Shown: one piece after another, positions 9,747 through 19,834 of the stretch | How positions within the stretch are numbered: position 1 is the first letter of the stretch | Layout: every line of letters begins with the position of its first letter | Assembly (NCBI RefSeq): GCF_000759345.1 | Contig: NZ_JPZL01000001.1 | Span: 1-64,000, forward strand | Source of the DNA: Litchfieldella xinjiangensis | GTDB lineage: Bacteria; Pseudomonadota; Gammaproteobacteria; Pseudomonadales; Halomonadaceae | Direction of reading: 5' to 3' | Length of the DNA: 64,000 bases | Notes under the pieces: model-generated | What the model was told of the DNA's origin: nothing | Database searches by the model: none | The model's input: only the letters and a program-made list of their open reading frames with translations | Program-made: the position numbers and the translations under genes

Positions 9747-10265
9747 ATGAACGTGGCAGAGGCAGGTCGAAACATGCAATCCAACGATCAGGCTGCCGGT
9801 CTGCGTCGGTGGTCGCAGCAACATAACGCTGATGCTGCGGTACCGGGCGCTCAGCCAGTGCAGACCATGATGGTGGTCGGCAGTCCCGCCGTAGCAGGGC
9901 AGCGCGAGCGTATCCAACAGTTGCTGGCCAAATGGCACGCATCGGGGCAGCGCTGGATCGGCTCGCCCGAGGCATGGCGTGTCGTGCTCATCGAAGCCGA
10001 TAGTCCCCATCTGGATGTGCTGGCATCCCAGCAGCCGCGCTGGGCGCTATGGGTTGATGGCGATGAATCGGGTTTCAGGCGTGGATACCAGACCCTCAAG
10101 CAACTTGAACGGCGTCAGGGGCCCAAGCGTCTGCTGGTGCTCCATCCCGGCTTCCGATCGCGCATGGGACTGCTGAACAACCTGCAGCAGGCCGCCAGCG
10201 GCTTCGGCATCGAATTGCTGATTCTCGAGGGAACCCTGATGCGCCAGAGTCCTTCCCATGATTAA
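9747..10265 (+). CDS. Degenerate FlhG/FleN-like protein
   Basis: A 172-aa protein starting one base after the flhF stop and overlapping flhE by 8 bp. Its position (directly after flhF) is that of flhG/fleN. Weak similarity can be traced: MMVVGSPAVAGQRERIQQL sits where the FlhG Walker A (SGKGGVGKT) should be, and VVLIEADSPHLDVL plus ALWVDGDESGFRRGYQTLKQLERRQGPKRLLVL matches the region around the ATPase switch aspartate and the T-S-I-T-DAY-x-L-I segment. The P-loop lysines are gone, so it cannot be a normal MinD-type ATPase. This assignment is inference from position and a manual comparison. Confidence 0.5.
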   Translation: MNVAEAGRNMQSNDQAAGLRRWSQQHNADAAVPGAQPVQTMMVVGSPAVAGQRERIQQLLAKWHASGQRWIGSPEAWRVVLIEADSPHLDVLASQQPRWALWVDGDESGFRRGYQTLKQLERRQGPKRLLVLHPGFRSRMGLLNNLQQAASGFGIELLILEGTLMRQSPSHD

Positions 10266-10668
10266 TTTTCGGTGCCTGCGCTTTGCTGCGGCGAGCTTGG
10301 TACTGACCGTACTGGCGCCATTACCGGGTTACGCCGCCCAGGGCAGTTGGGTTGCTTCGGCTCCCGGGGTTCGCGTTGCGGTTCCCGAGCGAGAGACGCG
10401 CTCCTCTCCGTTGGCGGCCGGTGTGTCACTAGCGTCTGATGCAAGGATCGAGCGCGTGCGTTGGCGCTTCGATGCGCCTTCCATGCAGCCGGTTGGGGTA
10501 TGGTTGTGCCATCCGTCCCGATGTATACCGTTATCTCAATCGTTTGGTGAAAGCGCAGCACTGGCGGGCTTGCCGGCAAGCGTACCGCTCCATTTCGTTT
10601 TCCGCCTGCCGCGAGGTGGGCGCGCCGTCCAGATCAATGGATTGCAGGTCATCACCGATTATCGCTGA
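10258..10668 (+). CDS. flhE: Flagellar periplasmic protein FlhE
   Basis: A 136-aa exported protein with a signal peptide (hydrophobic core LRFAAASLVLTVLAPLPGYA). The mature part has FlhE hallmarks: GSWVASAPGV at the start, a cysteine pair in WLCHPSRC, GLPASVPLHF, RLPRGGR and the terminal VITDYR. In enterobacteria flhE closes the flhBAE operon and acts as a periplasmic factor that limits proton leakage through the export gate. Here it is separated from flhA by flhF and the FlhG-like gene. Its end overlaps the convergent histidine phosphatase gene by 17 bp. Confidence 0.85.
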   Translation: MINFRCLRFAAASLVLTVLAPLPGYAAQGSWVASAPGVRVAVPERETRSSPLAAGVSLASDARIERVRWRFDAPSMQPVGVWLCHPSRCIPLSQSFGESAALAGLPASVPLHFVFRLPRGGRAVQINGLQVITDYR

Positions 10669-11230
10669 GCCCAAGTGCGGTGATGCTTGCTGGGGCCAGG
10701 CTCGGTCGTTCACGGTGTGCTGACAGGGCCTTTCCTTCCAGCGTCGTGAGCAGGATTTGCAACGGATCCCCATGGCTTACCAGTAGTATCGTCTCACCCG
10801 CATGGCATTGGTCCAGACGATACAGCGCCTGATGCATCCGCTGTGAGACGCTGCGTACACTTTCAACCTCGAAGCGCTGATGCGAAGGATCCTGGGCATC
10901 GAGTCGCCAGACATCGTGATAAAGCGCGTCGGGTAGGCCATCGAATTCGCCAAAGTACCGCTCCCTGAGCTGGGGGTCGATCACGGGCGCCAGCGCGAAG
11001 TGTGCTCCGACACGCTCGGCGGTTTCGGCGGTACGTAGAAAATCGGAATGATAGATCTGGGTCGGCGTAGGCCATGACCAGCCATCCAGCTGATCGCTTA
11101 TCTGCTCTTTACCAAGGGAAGACAGGCCAAAAGCGGTGAGGGCGGAACGCGGGTCACTGGCAATGATACCTTCCTGGTTGGCGAGGCTATGACCGTGGCG
11201 CATCAGCAGGTACTGGTTTCGGTATTTCAT
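10652..11230 (-). CDS. Histidine phosphatase (phosphoglycerate mutase-like) family protein
   Basis: A 192-aa member of the branch-1 histidine phosphatase superfamily. The catalytic LLMRHGHSLAN is at residues 7-17, and the second histidine is in LLVSHGD near 155. Other conserved elements are LTAFGLSSLG and YHSDFLRTAETAERV. The chosen ATG at 11230 puts the RHG motif at the usual position. The substrate cannot be inferred. It lies on the opposite strand between flhE and fliA, breaking the flagellar cluster, and is divergent from fliA. Confidence 0.85.
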   Translation of the reverse strand: MKYRNQYLLMRHGHSLANQEGIIASDPRSALTAFGLSSLGKEQISDQLDGWSWPTPTQIYHSDFLRTAETAERVGAHFALAPVIDPQLRERYFGEFDGLPDALYHDVWRLDAQDPSHQRFEVESVRSVSQRMHQALYRLDQCHAGETILLVSHGDPLQILLTTLEGKALSAHRERPSLAPASITALGLSDNR

Positions 11231-11400
11231 CGTACTGGCTCCCAAGTGATTGATCACTCTAGCATGAAAGCCGCTTAAGCTTGGAAAAGCCCGACTGGGT
11301 AACGGGTATTCATCGCTTGGTGTTGGCGTATATGGGGAATAATGGGGACCATGAAGGGGTCGGCAATTCGACCCGCAGTCGGGTTCCGAGGCGAAGACGG

Positions 11401-12102
11401 ATGTACACGGCACAAGGCAGAATCGACCAGGGCGCATTGCTCGAACAGTATCTACCGATCGTAAGACGGCAGGCTTTGGCGCTACAGGTCAAGTTGCCGG
11501 CGAGTGTGGAACTCGACGATCTGATTCAGGCGGGCATGGTAGGGTTGCTCGACTGCCTGTCACGCTACGATACAAAGCATGGCGCGACATTCACGACCTA
11601 TGCCAGCCAGCGTATTCGTGGCGCAATGATCGATGAGCTGCGCAGTCGCGATTGGGTGCCTCGAAGTGTGCGTCGCAATGCGCGCGCGCTGGACGAGGCC
11701 ATGCGCCGACTCGAACAGCGGCTTGGGCGCACTGCCGAAGAGCGGGAGATCGCCGAGGAGCTCGGTGTCTCCATCGAGGAGTACTTCCAGATTCTCGGTG
11801 ATGCCAACGGCGGGCAGCTGTTGCCGTTCGAGGAGATCGTTGCCGAGGGCGGTGAGCCCATGGCAGACGACAACGCGCCCCTGAATCCTTTCGCTGCCCT
11901 AGTCGACGGGGAACAGCGTGACCGGTTGGTCGGCGCTATCGAGCAGTTGCCCGAGCGGGAGAAACTGCTGCTGGGTCTCTATTACCAGGAAGAGCTGAAC
12001 CTCAAGGAAATCGGTGCCGTACTCGGCGTCAGTGAGTCTCGCGTCTGTCAGCTACACAGCCAGGCGGTATCCCGGCTACGTGCGAAACTCGTCGAGCATT
12101 GA
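11401..12102 (+). CDS. fliA: RNA polymerase sigma factor FliA (sigma-28)
   Basis: Flagellar class-3 sigma factor. The start MYTAQGRID matches the family N-terminus; an open frame continues upstream but looks unlike FliA. Region 2 is clear (VELDDLIQAGMVGLLDCLSRYD, FTTYASQRIRGAMIDELRSRDWVPRSVRR), then region 3 (LGRTAEEREIAEELGV). Region 4 has an HTH near the end (LNLKEIGAVLGVSESRVCQLHSQAVSRLR). Length 233 aa. It probably reads the sigma-28 promoter at 1628-1654. No fleN-fliA coupling remains because flhE and a reversed gene intervene. Confidence 0.96.
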   Translation: MYTAQGRIDQGALLEQYLPIVRRQALALQVKLPASVELDDLIQAGMVGLLDCLSRYDTKHGATFTTYASQRIRGAMIDELRSRDWVPRSVRRNARALDEAMRRLEQRLGRTAEEREIAEELGVSIEEYFQILGDANGGQLLPFEEIVAEGGEPMADDNAPLNPFAALVDGEQRDRLVGAIEQLPEREKLLLGLYYQEELNLKEIGAVLGVSESRVCQLHSQAVSRLRAKLVEH

Positions 12103-12112
12103 GTGGCGGGGC

Positions 12113-12128
12113 GACGACCCGGGTCGTC
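12113..12128. terminator. Palindrome between convergent fliA and the EAL-HDOD gene
   Basis: GACGACCC directly followed by GGGTCGTC forms a 16-bp perfect palindrome in the 25-bp gap between the two stop codons. It could fold as a hairpin on either strand and serve as a bidirectional terminator. No long T-run follows. Confidence 0.4.
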
Positions 12129-13357
12129 TAGATAAGCTTCATCATTGCCTGGGTTTCTTCCACGCCTTTGAGATAACAGGCGCGCAGTTCGTCACTGGCC
12201 GGGCTCATCCGGGTGGGGTCGGATTGTAGTTCCTGATAGTCGCGTGCCAGCGTCAGGATGGCGCCCAGCGTTCCCGTGTTGTACTTCAAGGCCTGCAATA
12301 TCTGATCGCTCAGTGGGACCTCTCTGAGAAGATCATCCATCTCGATGCCAAGCATGGCATCCATCAGCGAAAACAACCCGGTCGTAAAGGCGTCCTCGGG
12401 ATCGATATTGCGAAACGGTGCGACCAGGTGCTTGCACATGAACGCTCGAGTCAGGGCGTGCTGCATCGTCAAGCGACACACCGGGCCGTTCTGGGCAAGC
12501 ATGACCGTGGCAACTAGGGTGCGTAACTCGTTAAGACCCAGTAATTGCAGGCTGCGTTTGAGATTATTGGATTCTCCCGCCTGATAATAGCTGGAGTTAG
12601 CCCGCTTGATGACCGTCACATAAAGGTGCGGATCCTGCGAGATCATGTCTGCGACCCGTTCCAGACTTACCGCTTCTCGATAGAGTTCGCGGACCAGCTT
12701 GATCTGGATGCTGTTGTTACTGCGGCGCTGGGTCAATGGCGTTGCGAAGTTCTGCGGCCGGGCAAAGAAGAACCCCTGGTAAAGCTCGAAGCCGAGTTGC
12801 TTGGCGTATTCGAAGTCCTCCAGTGTTTCGACCTTTTCGGCAAGCAGCGTACAGCCGTGGCGACGATATTCGCCCAGAGATTTCTCATCGACTGGTGCCG
12901 ACAGGTCGATCTTTATGATGTCCGCAACCTGCAGCAGCGAGGCGTTATCCGCATCCAAGGCATAATCATCCAAGGCGATACGATAGCCCCGTGACTTGAT
13001 CACGTTCAATGCGTCGAGTGTCCGTTCGTCTCCCGTCACACTTTCAAGGACTTCGATCACGACGCGTTCGGGTGGAAGGGGTAGGAGTTCAGGACGTTCG
13101 AGCCATTCCCGGGAAACATTGATAAAAAGCGAGCGCTCTCCAATCAGTTTATCGAGGCCAATCTCATAGATGGCCACACTGCTGGCCCGTGCCGTTGCCT
13201 TTAACGGATCGTCGAAAGTGGCATCTTCAGCATCGATAGAATTGCGATAAAGAAGTTCATCGGCAATATGCCGGTACTCTTCATCGCAGATTGGCTGCAA
13301 GGCAATACAGTAACCGTCCCCCTGGGAGGGGGGGGCGGATGGCTGAGAGATATTCAC
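12128..13357 (-). CDS. EAL-HDOD (YuxH-like) signal transduction protein
   Basis: A 409-aa protein with an N-terminal EAL-type domain (about 15-215) and a C-terminal HDOD domain (about 220-400, containing VKRANSSYYQ and SLQLLGLNELRTLVATVML). EAL signature residues are partly kept: ELLYRN, FINVS, VIEVLES, LDDYA, IKIDLS, AEKVET and YQGFFFARP. The DFGTG loop-6 sequence is replaced (DDYALDAD), so cyclic-di-GMP hydrolysis is doubtful and a binding or scaffold role is likely. The start is GTG at 13357, preceded by a GGAG-type ribosome binding site. Being beside fliA suggests, but does not prove, a link to motility. Confidence 0.85.
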   Translation of the reverse strand: MNISQPSAPPSQGDGYCIALQPICDEEYRHIADELLYRNSIDAEDATFDDPLKATARASSVAIYEIGLDKLIGERSLFINVSREWLERPELLPLPPERVVIEVLESVTGDERTLDALNVIKSRGYRIALDDYALDADNASLLQVADIIKIDLSAPVDEKSLGEYRRHGCTLLAEKVETLEDFEYAKQLGFELYQGFFFARPQNFATPLTQRRSNNSIQIKLVRELYREAVSLERVADMISQDPHLYVTVIKRANSSYYQAGESNNLKRSLQLLGLNELRTLVATVMLAQNGPVCRLTMQHALTRAFMCKHLVAPFRNIDPEDAFTTGLFSLMDAMLGIEMDDLLREVPLSDQILQALKYNTGTLGAILTLARDYQELQSDPTRMSPASDELRACYLKGVEETQAMMKLI

Positions 13358-13502
13358 GTAACGGCTCGCTCCTGGGAATTCCCTACGTTTCGAGCCGCCT
13401 TTTTATTGAGTGCCTTTGTGTCAAGGCAGGGCTTCTTTGGCCGGCGGCGGCTCTTGCTGTTGGGGTATGTTACTCGCAGGGGAGCGTCGGTGACAATTGG
13501 AC

Positions 13503-14819
<1,317 letters not shown>

Positions 14820-14987
14820 TCAAACTCCAGAGCAAACGCATCCCCACCCACCTCGTTTAACGAGATGTCAGTCCCTGGGGAGTACATAAGAAAAGTAGCG
14901 ATGACAGGCGTGGCAGAGGGGACCCAGATGTGCCACGAGCGGGCATCATCGCAGAAATCCGCCTGCACTGCAGCAAAAGATGCGGCC

Positions 14988-15617
14988 TCAGCGCAGCTCG
15001 ACGATGCGCTCGGCCAGCCGGTCCGCGACCTTGTTCCAGCTCTCGCCAAGTGCCCTCACCAAGGCAGGGTAGCCATCGGCCGCCAGCGTCGTCTCTGCAT
15101 GGAATGGCTCCTGGGTCAACAGACTCCCTTGGGCATCCCGCAGCTGCCAGGTCCCTGCAGCACGTGCCGTGCCTTCATAATGCCCCTGGAATTGTTCTAC
15201 CTCGAGCGTCAGTGTCATGGCGTCGCGGCTGGCATCATCGCTCAGCACCCGGGTATCGCCGAGACGTGTCGTCAGGCGCTGGCGCAGGCCTCGCGTGAGC
15301 TGGCGTCCAAGCGACTCGGCCCAGAGGTGGCCACCCGCCCGATTCAAGGTGATGTCGTCGAGTTGCAGGACGATCCCTTCGCTATCCAGGTAATTGGCCA
15401 GGCGTATGGGCCTGACCACCAAGGTGTGTTCGACCTCGTTTGGCATGATGCGTGACGTCGCGTCGACGGTAGGGAGGGTGTAGCGCTGTGTGCTGGAACC
15501 GCTGGAGGCACACCCCCCCAGCCATAGCGCGGCCAGCATGATCGCTGCTATCCAGCGCCAGGCGCGAGGCCCCCGGCGGGCATCGTTCCAACTCGACGTT
15601 TTACGATAAACGGTCAT
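14988..15617 (-). CDS. pqiC: Outer-membrane lipoprotein PqiC (ABC-type transport auxiliary)
   Basis: 209-aa DUF330/PqiC-type lipoprotein. A signal peptide (WIAAIMLAALWLGG) is followed by a lipobox LGGC at about residue 36. The body has the family pattern YTLP near the start and LTRGLRQRLTTRLGDTRV in the middle. It is the last gene of pqiA-pqiB-pqiC. In E. coli PqiC sits in the outer membrane and meets the periplasmic PqiB needle. The gap from pqiB is 22 bp. Confidence 0.88.
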   Translation of the reverse strand: MTVYRKTSSWNDARRGPRAWRWIAAIMLAALWLGGCASSGSSTQRYTLPTVDATSRIMPNEVEHTLVVRPIRLANYLDSEGIVLQLDDITLNRAGGHLWAESLGRQLTRGLRQRLTTRLGDTRVLSDDASRDAMTLTLEVEQFQGHYEGTARAAGTWQLRDAQGSLLTQEPFHAETTLAADGYPALVRALGESWNKVADRLAERIVELR

Positions 15618-15639
15618 AGGTATCCTTGGTCACTGCCTG

Positions 15640-17304
15640 TCAGTTCCGGGGCGCCTGAGGCTGAGGATCATCCCCACGCTGACTATCGAAGATCAGGGCG
15701 TTTGGTTTCTCACTCAAGGTGCGGGCGACGGGTTGCAGCTCGCGCAACAGACCTTCCAGTCGTTCCATGGTCGCGGTCAATTCTCGGTATGCCTCGGATT
15801 CGGGTGAGAATCCCTCCAATGTGCGCCGCAGTTCACTGAGTGTCTGGTTGAGGTTGGCCGGCAGATCGCGGGTTGCCGGTTCGTTGAGCAGCGATTCGAA
15901 CGTCTGGGTCAACTGCCGAACGTCTTCGAGCATGGCTTCCGACGCGGCCAGATTGCTATCCAGGCTGCTGAGCAGAGGCTCGATCTCCAGCTCGTTGAGC
16001 TTGGTTAGCAGGGACGTCACCTGAGCCTCGATCTGCGCAAATCCGCCCGAGGTGGTGGGGAAAACTGATACGTCCTCGAAGGTTTCGGGGGTATGGGTAT
16101 TGGCCAGGTCGCGGTTGAAATTCAGGTCGACAAACATGGCGCTGGTGAGCAGGTTGCCGGTCTTCAAGGATGCACGTAGCCCGAGATCGAACATCCGGCT
16201 GAAACGAGCCTCCCACTCATCAAGATCGAGCGGTGCCTGATCCGTGTCGGAACCGATCCGTTGGGGCTCGATACGGATCAGAACCGGGATGGCGAACCGC
16301 TGGCGTGAGTCGGGCTGGGGCGCGGTAAACCGCCAGGGTACGTTAGCGACCGTGCCGACACGGACGCCACGGAATTCCACCGGCGCCCCGCGGGAGAGTC
16401 CCCGTACGGTGTCATCGACCAGCAGGACGTACTCGAGGTAGCGGTTGAAGGTGCCTTGACGAGCGCTGTCTTCATCGGAATAGAGCGTGAACGTGGTATC
16501 AGGGCTTACTGACGCACCTCGAGGAATATCTTCCAGGTAACCGAAGGTCACCCCGCCGCCAATAAGGGATTCAAGGGATTCGACATTGACCCGGAACCCC
16601 TCCGAGTCCAGGCGCAGATCGACACCGCTCGATGACCAGAAGCGTGTGTTGTCGGTAATCAGGGAGTCGTAGGGGCTCTCTATGTACAGGCGATGATGCA
16701 TGTTCTTGGATTCGGCATCGAAGCGGGCCTCTTCGACACGCCCCACCGTATACCCCTGGTAGGTCACCGGATCGCCGACATTCAGGGAATTACCCAGTTC
16801 GCTGACTAGATTGAGGCGCATGCCCTGAGCGCCTGCCGGAGCGACGGGAGGTTGTTCCAGTACTTCGAATTCTCGCTGCTCTTCGTCGCTCTCGCCGGGT
16901 TGCAGCTGGATGAATGCCCCTGAGAGCACGGTATTCAAGCCGCTGATCCCTTCGCGCCCGATGCGGGGCTTGACCACCCAGAAGCGGGAATCCTCGACCA
17001 GCATGCGCTCGGCATCGGGGCTCATCCGGGCGATGATGCGCGCATGAGTGAGGTCATCGGACAGGCGGACTTCCTCGACACGGCCGACCTGGACGTTGCG
17101 CGATTTGATCAACGTACTGCCGGCCTCGATGCCTTCGGCATTTTCCATGATGAGTGTGATCTCCGGCCCGCGGCCGGTGAGGTTGTCGTAGACCAGCCAC
17201 AACCCGATCAGCAAGGCCACCAGAGGAACGATCCAGATCGGTGAAAGCCGGGTCTGGGGCTTGCGTATGGCGCGGCTCGGCGTTGCGTCCTTTTCTTCTG
17301 TCAT
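15640..17304 (-). CDS. pqiB: MCE-domain protein PqiB (intermembrane lipid transport)
   Basis: 554-aa periplasm-spanning protein anchored by one N-terminal membrane helix (IWIVPLVALLIGLWLVYDNL, about residues 23-42). It has three MCE/MlaD repeats, recognised by GIEAGSTLIKSRNVQVGRVEEV, LNVGDPVTYQGYTVGRVEEA and GLSRGAPVEFRGVRVGTV. A long helical C-terminal region (about 425-540) would form the tube. Start and upstream stop overlap by 4 bp. With PqiA and PqiC it likely moves lipids between membranes and supports envelope stress resistance. Confidence 0.93.
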   Translation of the reverse strand: MTEEKDATPSRAIRKPQTRLSPIWIVPLVALLIGLWLVYDNLTGRGPEITLIMENAEGIEAGSTLIKSRNVQVGRVEEVRLSDDLTHARIIARMSPDAERMLVEDSRFWVVKPRIGREGISGLNTVLSGAFIQLQPGESDEEQREFEVLEQPPVAPAGAQGMRLNLVSELGNSLNVGDPVTYQGYTVGRVEEARFDAESKNMHHRLYIESPYDSLITDNTRFWSSSGVDLRLDSEGFRVNVESLESLIGGGVTFGYLEDIPRGASVSPDTTFTLYSDEDSARQGTFNRYLEYVLLVDDTVRGLSRGAPVEFRGVRVGTVANVPWRFTAPQPDSRQRFAIPVLIRIEPQRIGSDTDQAPLDLDEWEARFSRMFDLGLRASLKTGNLLTSAMFVDLNFNRDLANTHTPETFEDVSVFPTTSGGFAQIEAQVTSLLTKLNELEIEPLLSSLDSNLAASEAMLEDVRQLTQTFESLLNEPATRDLPANLNQTLSELRRTLEGFSPESEAYRELTATMERLEGLLRELQPVARTLSEKPNALIFDSQRGDDPQPQAPRN

Positions 17305-18665
17305 GAAACTGTGTTCCCAAGGTGGCTGGCGCGGCGAGCCCGAGGCGTGTCCCAGATCAGGCGGGGGTCGAAGGTCATGGCGGCCAGCATGGTCAATACC
17401 ACTACACTACCGAAGGCAACGGCGGCAGGGCCAGGTGTGATGGACATCAGACTATCGGCACGGATAAGCGCCACCAATATGGCTACCACGAAAACGTCCA
17501 CCATTGACCAGCGACCGATGAATTCGGTCATGCGGTAGAGACGCGTGCGGGTATTACCGTTGAGGTCGCTGCGGGGCACGATCAGGCATAGCCAGGCCAG
17601 GGCGAAGAGCTTGCCGACCGGCACCAGGACGCTCGCCGTGAAAATGACCGTGGCCACGGGCCAGGATCCCATATGCCACAACTCGACGACGCCGCCTATG
17701 ATGGTCGAGGCCTGCGATTGGCCGAGGGACGTGGTGGTCATGATGGGGTAGATATTGGCAGGCACATACATGACCGTGGCGGCTGCCAACAGTGCCCAGG
17801 TGCGCTGGAGGCTGTGTGGCAATCGCTCATGCAGATGCTCTCCGCAACGTCGGCAGTGACGCTTGCCCTCGGGGGTAAGCCGATTGATCAGGCCGCATGT
17901 GGGGCAACCGGCCAGCCCTTGAGGGGCGGCGGTCGTTCCGGTGCGTGTGCCCTCGGGTGCCAGCGGCTCCCCGCTCAACGAAAACCACATCCAGTCGGAG
18001 TCCAGCGATTGCGTCGTCAACAAGAGCAGGAAGGCAAAGGCACAGAATGCCCAGAATGAGGCACCCAGCCCGATGCTGGCCATGTCCGCGACCTTGATCA
18101 GGCTGACCAACGCGCCGACGATGAAGACATCTGCCATCATCCAGGGGTGCATATGCGAGAGCGAGCGGGCAATACCGCGGCTGTAAGGCAGGGGCTCCCG
18201 GCTGAGCAAGCCGCACTGCAGCCATATGACCCCGAGCAGGTACACGGCGGGAAGTACTAGAATCGTGAGCACGATGAGTACGGCAACGATGGGCTCATGA
18301 AACCCGATCATGGTCGTTGCCGTCTGGGTCAGCTCGATCCGGTTGCCGACGCCGCCGAACTCGAAGCTCACGAAGGGAAAGGAAACCGCCAGCGAGAGTG
18401 CGATCAAGGCACTGATGGCGAGTGCCAGGCTGCGCTCGGCAGGTCGATGATGGCGAATCGCCAGGGCATGACCGCAGCGGGGGCAATCGGCACGTTCACC
18501 GGGACTCAGCGGGGGTAAGGCTGAGACCCAGTCGCACTCGTGACAGGCACGCAATCGACGACGTGTCGTGCGTGCCTCGGGGGAGGCCGGAGCTGCGTGT
18601 AACTGGCGTGTCTCGTGTTCTGGCAAAAGAGCCTTCCGATAGTTGCGCATGGACCGCGTGTGCAT
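17301..18665 (-). CDS. pqiA: Paraquat-inducible membrane protein PqiA
   Basis: 454-aa integral membrane protein with two homologous halves, each starting with a zinc ribbon: CHECDWVSALPP...CPRCGHAL and CPTCGLINRLTP...CRRCGEHL. Each half then has about four membrane segments. PqiA is the inner-membrane partner of PqiB. The start at 18665 gives about 40 residues before the first ribbon; the ATG at 18650 is a reasonable alternative. It heads a three-gene operon and is divergent from the antiporter gene at 18781. Confidence 0.92.
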   Translation of the reverse strand: MHTRSMRNYRKALLPEHETRQLHAAPASPEARTTRRRLRACHECDWVSALPPLSPGERADCPRCGHALAIRHHRPAERSLALAISALIALSLAVSFPFVSFEFGGVGNRIELTQTATTMIGFHEPIVAVLIVLTILVLPAVYLLGVIWLQCGLLSREPLPYSRGIARSLSHMHPWMMADVFIVGALVSLIKVADMASIGLGASFWAFCAFAFLLLLTTQSLDSDWMWFSLSGEPLAPEGTRTGTTAAPQGLAGCPTCGLINRLTPEGKRHCRRCGEHLHERLPHSLQRTWALLAAATVMYVPANIYPIMTTTSLGQSQASTIIGGVVELWHMGSWPVATVIFTASVLVPVGKLFALAWLCLIVPRSDLNGNTRTRLYRMTEFIGRWSMVDVFVVAILVALIRADSLMSITPGPAAVAFGSVVVLTMLAAMTFDPRLIWDTPRARRASHLGNTVS

Positions 18666-18780
18666 GTCATTATGCCGCGAGTCGGCCTGCAGACAAACAT
18701 GCAGACTTGAATGTCGTTCGGTGCGGCCCGTTAAGCCGGGCCTGTACGTGACCCAATCATCTCAGTGAGGAAACCTGTCG

Positions 18781-19764
18781 ATGCTGTTGTTCGTTGTCGC
18801 CATCTTGGTGGGATTGGTACTGCTGGTATGGAGCGCCGAGCGTTTCGTCGGCGGGGCGGCGGCGACGTCGCGATATCTGGGGTTGTCTCCCTTGCTCATC
18901 GGCATGTTGGTGATCGGCTTCGGCACCTCGGCTCCCGAGCTGATGGTCTCGGCACTGGCGGCGACCCAAGGCAACCCGGGGCTGGCCCTGGGCAATGCCT
19001 ATGGATCGAATATTACCAATATCGGCCTGATCCTTGGCCTGGTGGCCTTGATCTCGCCGCTGGCCGTACATTCTCAGGTGCTGCGCCAGGAAATACCGGT
19101 ACTGGGTGCCGTCACCTTGCTCGCCGCCTGGCAGTTGCGGGACGGCGCTATCGATCGTGGTGAAGCCGTCGTGTTACTGGTCGCTCTTGCACTGTTCATC
19201 GGCTTCAGTATCTGGCGTGCCCGGCAGGAAGGCGCGGCAGACGACTCCCTCGCAGGCGAGACCACCGAAAGCCTCGATGTCAAACCCATGTCACTTGGGC
19301 GCGGCATCCTGTGGACCGTGATCGGCCTGGCGGTGCTGATCGCCAGTTCGCGCATACTCGTCTGGGGTGCGGTGGGGATTGCCCAGCAATTCGGGGTCAG
19401 TGACCTCATCATCGGCCTCACGGTGGTTGCCATAGGCACCTCCTTGCCTGAGTTGGCCTCGTCCATAAGTGCGTTGCGCCGGCGTGAGCATGATCTGGTG
19501 CTCGGCAATGTGGTGGGCTCCAACCTCTTCAACACCTTGGCCGTGGTGGGGTTGGCCGGCAGTATTCGTCCTATCGACGTTGGCGGGGAAGTCCTGGGGC
19601 GTGATTGGTTGGTCATGGCCGTGATGACACTCCTGTTGGCCTTCTTCGCGATCGGATGGCGAGGGCGCCAGGGGCGTATCAATCGGTGGGAGGGTGGCAT
19701 CCTGCTGGCCATGTTCATCGCGTATACCGCCTATCTGGTTTCCACCGTCGTCCGCGCGAGCTGA
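18781..19764 (+). CDS. Calcium/sodium (CaCA family) antiporter, YrbG-like
   Basis: 327-aa membrane protein with the two alpha-repeats of the CaCA superfamily: GFGTSAPELMVSALAATQGNPGLALGNAYGSNITNIG (first) and AIGTSLPELASSISALRRREHDLVLGNVVGSNLFNTL (second). The repeats carry the ion-coordinating acidic residues. About ten hydrophobic segments flank a central acidic linker (about 145-170). It likely exchanges Na+ or H+ for Ca2+ across the inner membrane. It has its own short upstream region and is followed by two hairpins, so it is probably monocistronic. Confidence 0.9.
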   Translation: MLLFVVAILVGLVLLVWSAERFVGGAAATSRYLGLSPLLIGMLVIGFGTSAPELMVSALAATQGNPGLALGNAYGSNITNIGLILGLVALISPLAVHSQVLRQEIPVLGAVTLLAAWQLRDGAIDRGEAVVLLVALALFIGFSIWRARQEGAADDSLAGETTESLDVKPMSLGRGILWTVIGLAVLIASSRILVWGAVGIAQQFGVSDLIIGLTVVAIGTSLPELASSISALRRREHDLVLGNVVGSNLFNTLAVVGLAGSIRPIDVGGEVLGRDWLVMAVMTLLLAFFAIGWRGRQGRINRWEGGILLAMFIAYTAYLVSTVVRAS

Positions 19765-19769
19765 GTCAT

Positions 19770-19834
19770 CCGGCCCTGCCGAGGGCCGGGTACGACACTC
19801 TGTCATTTCCTGGTTCAGTGCCGGCAAAATGCCG
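19770..19834 (+). terminator. Two hairpins after the antiporter gene
   Basis: CCGGCCCT-gccg-AGGGCCGG begins at 19770, and GCCGGC-aaaat-GCCGGC lies near 19818-19834. Both follow the antiporter stop codon at 19764. Neither has a strong T-run, so termination efficiency is uncertain. Confidence 0.5.

Noticed and set aside
11281-11400. Upstream extension of the fliA reading frame by 40 codons
   Set aside because: The extension is unlike FliA N-termini, and the family start MYTA is matched at 11401.
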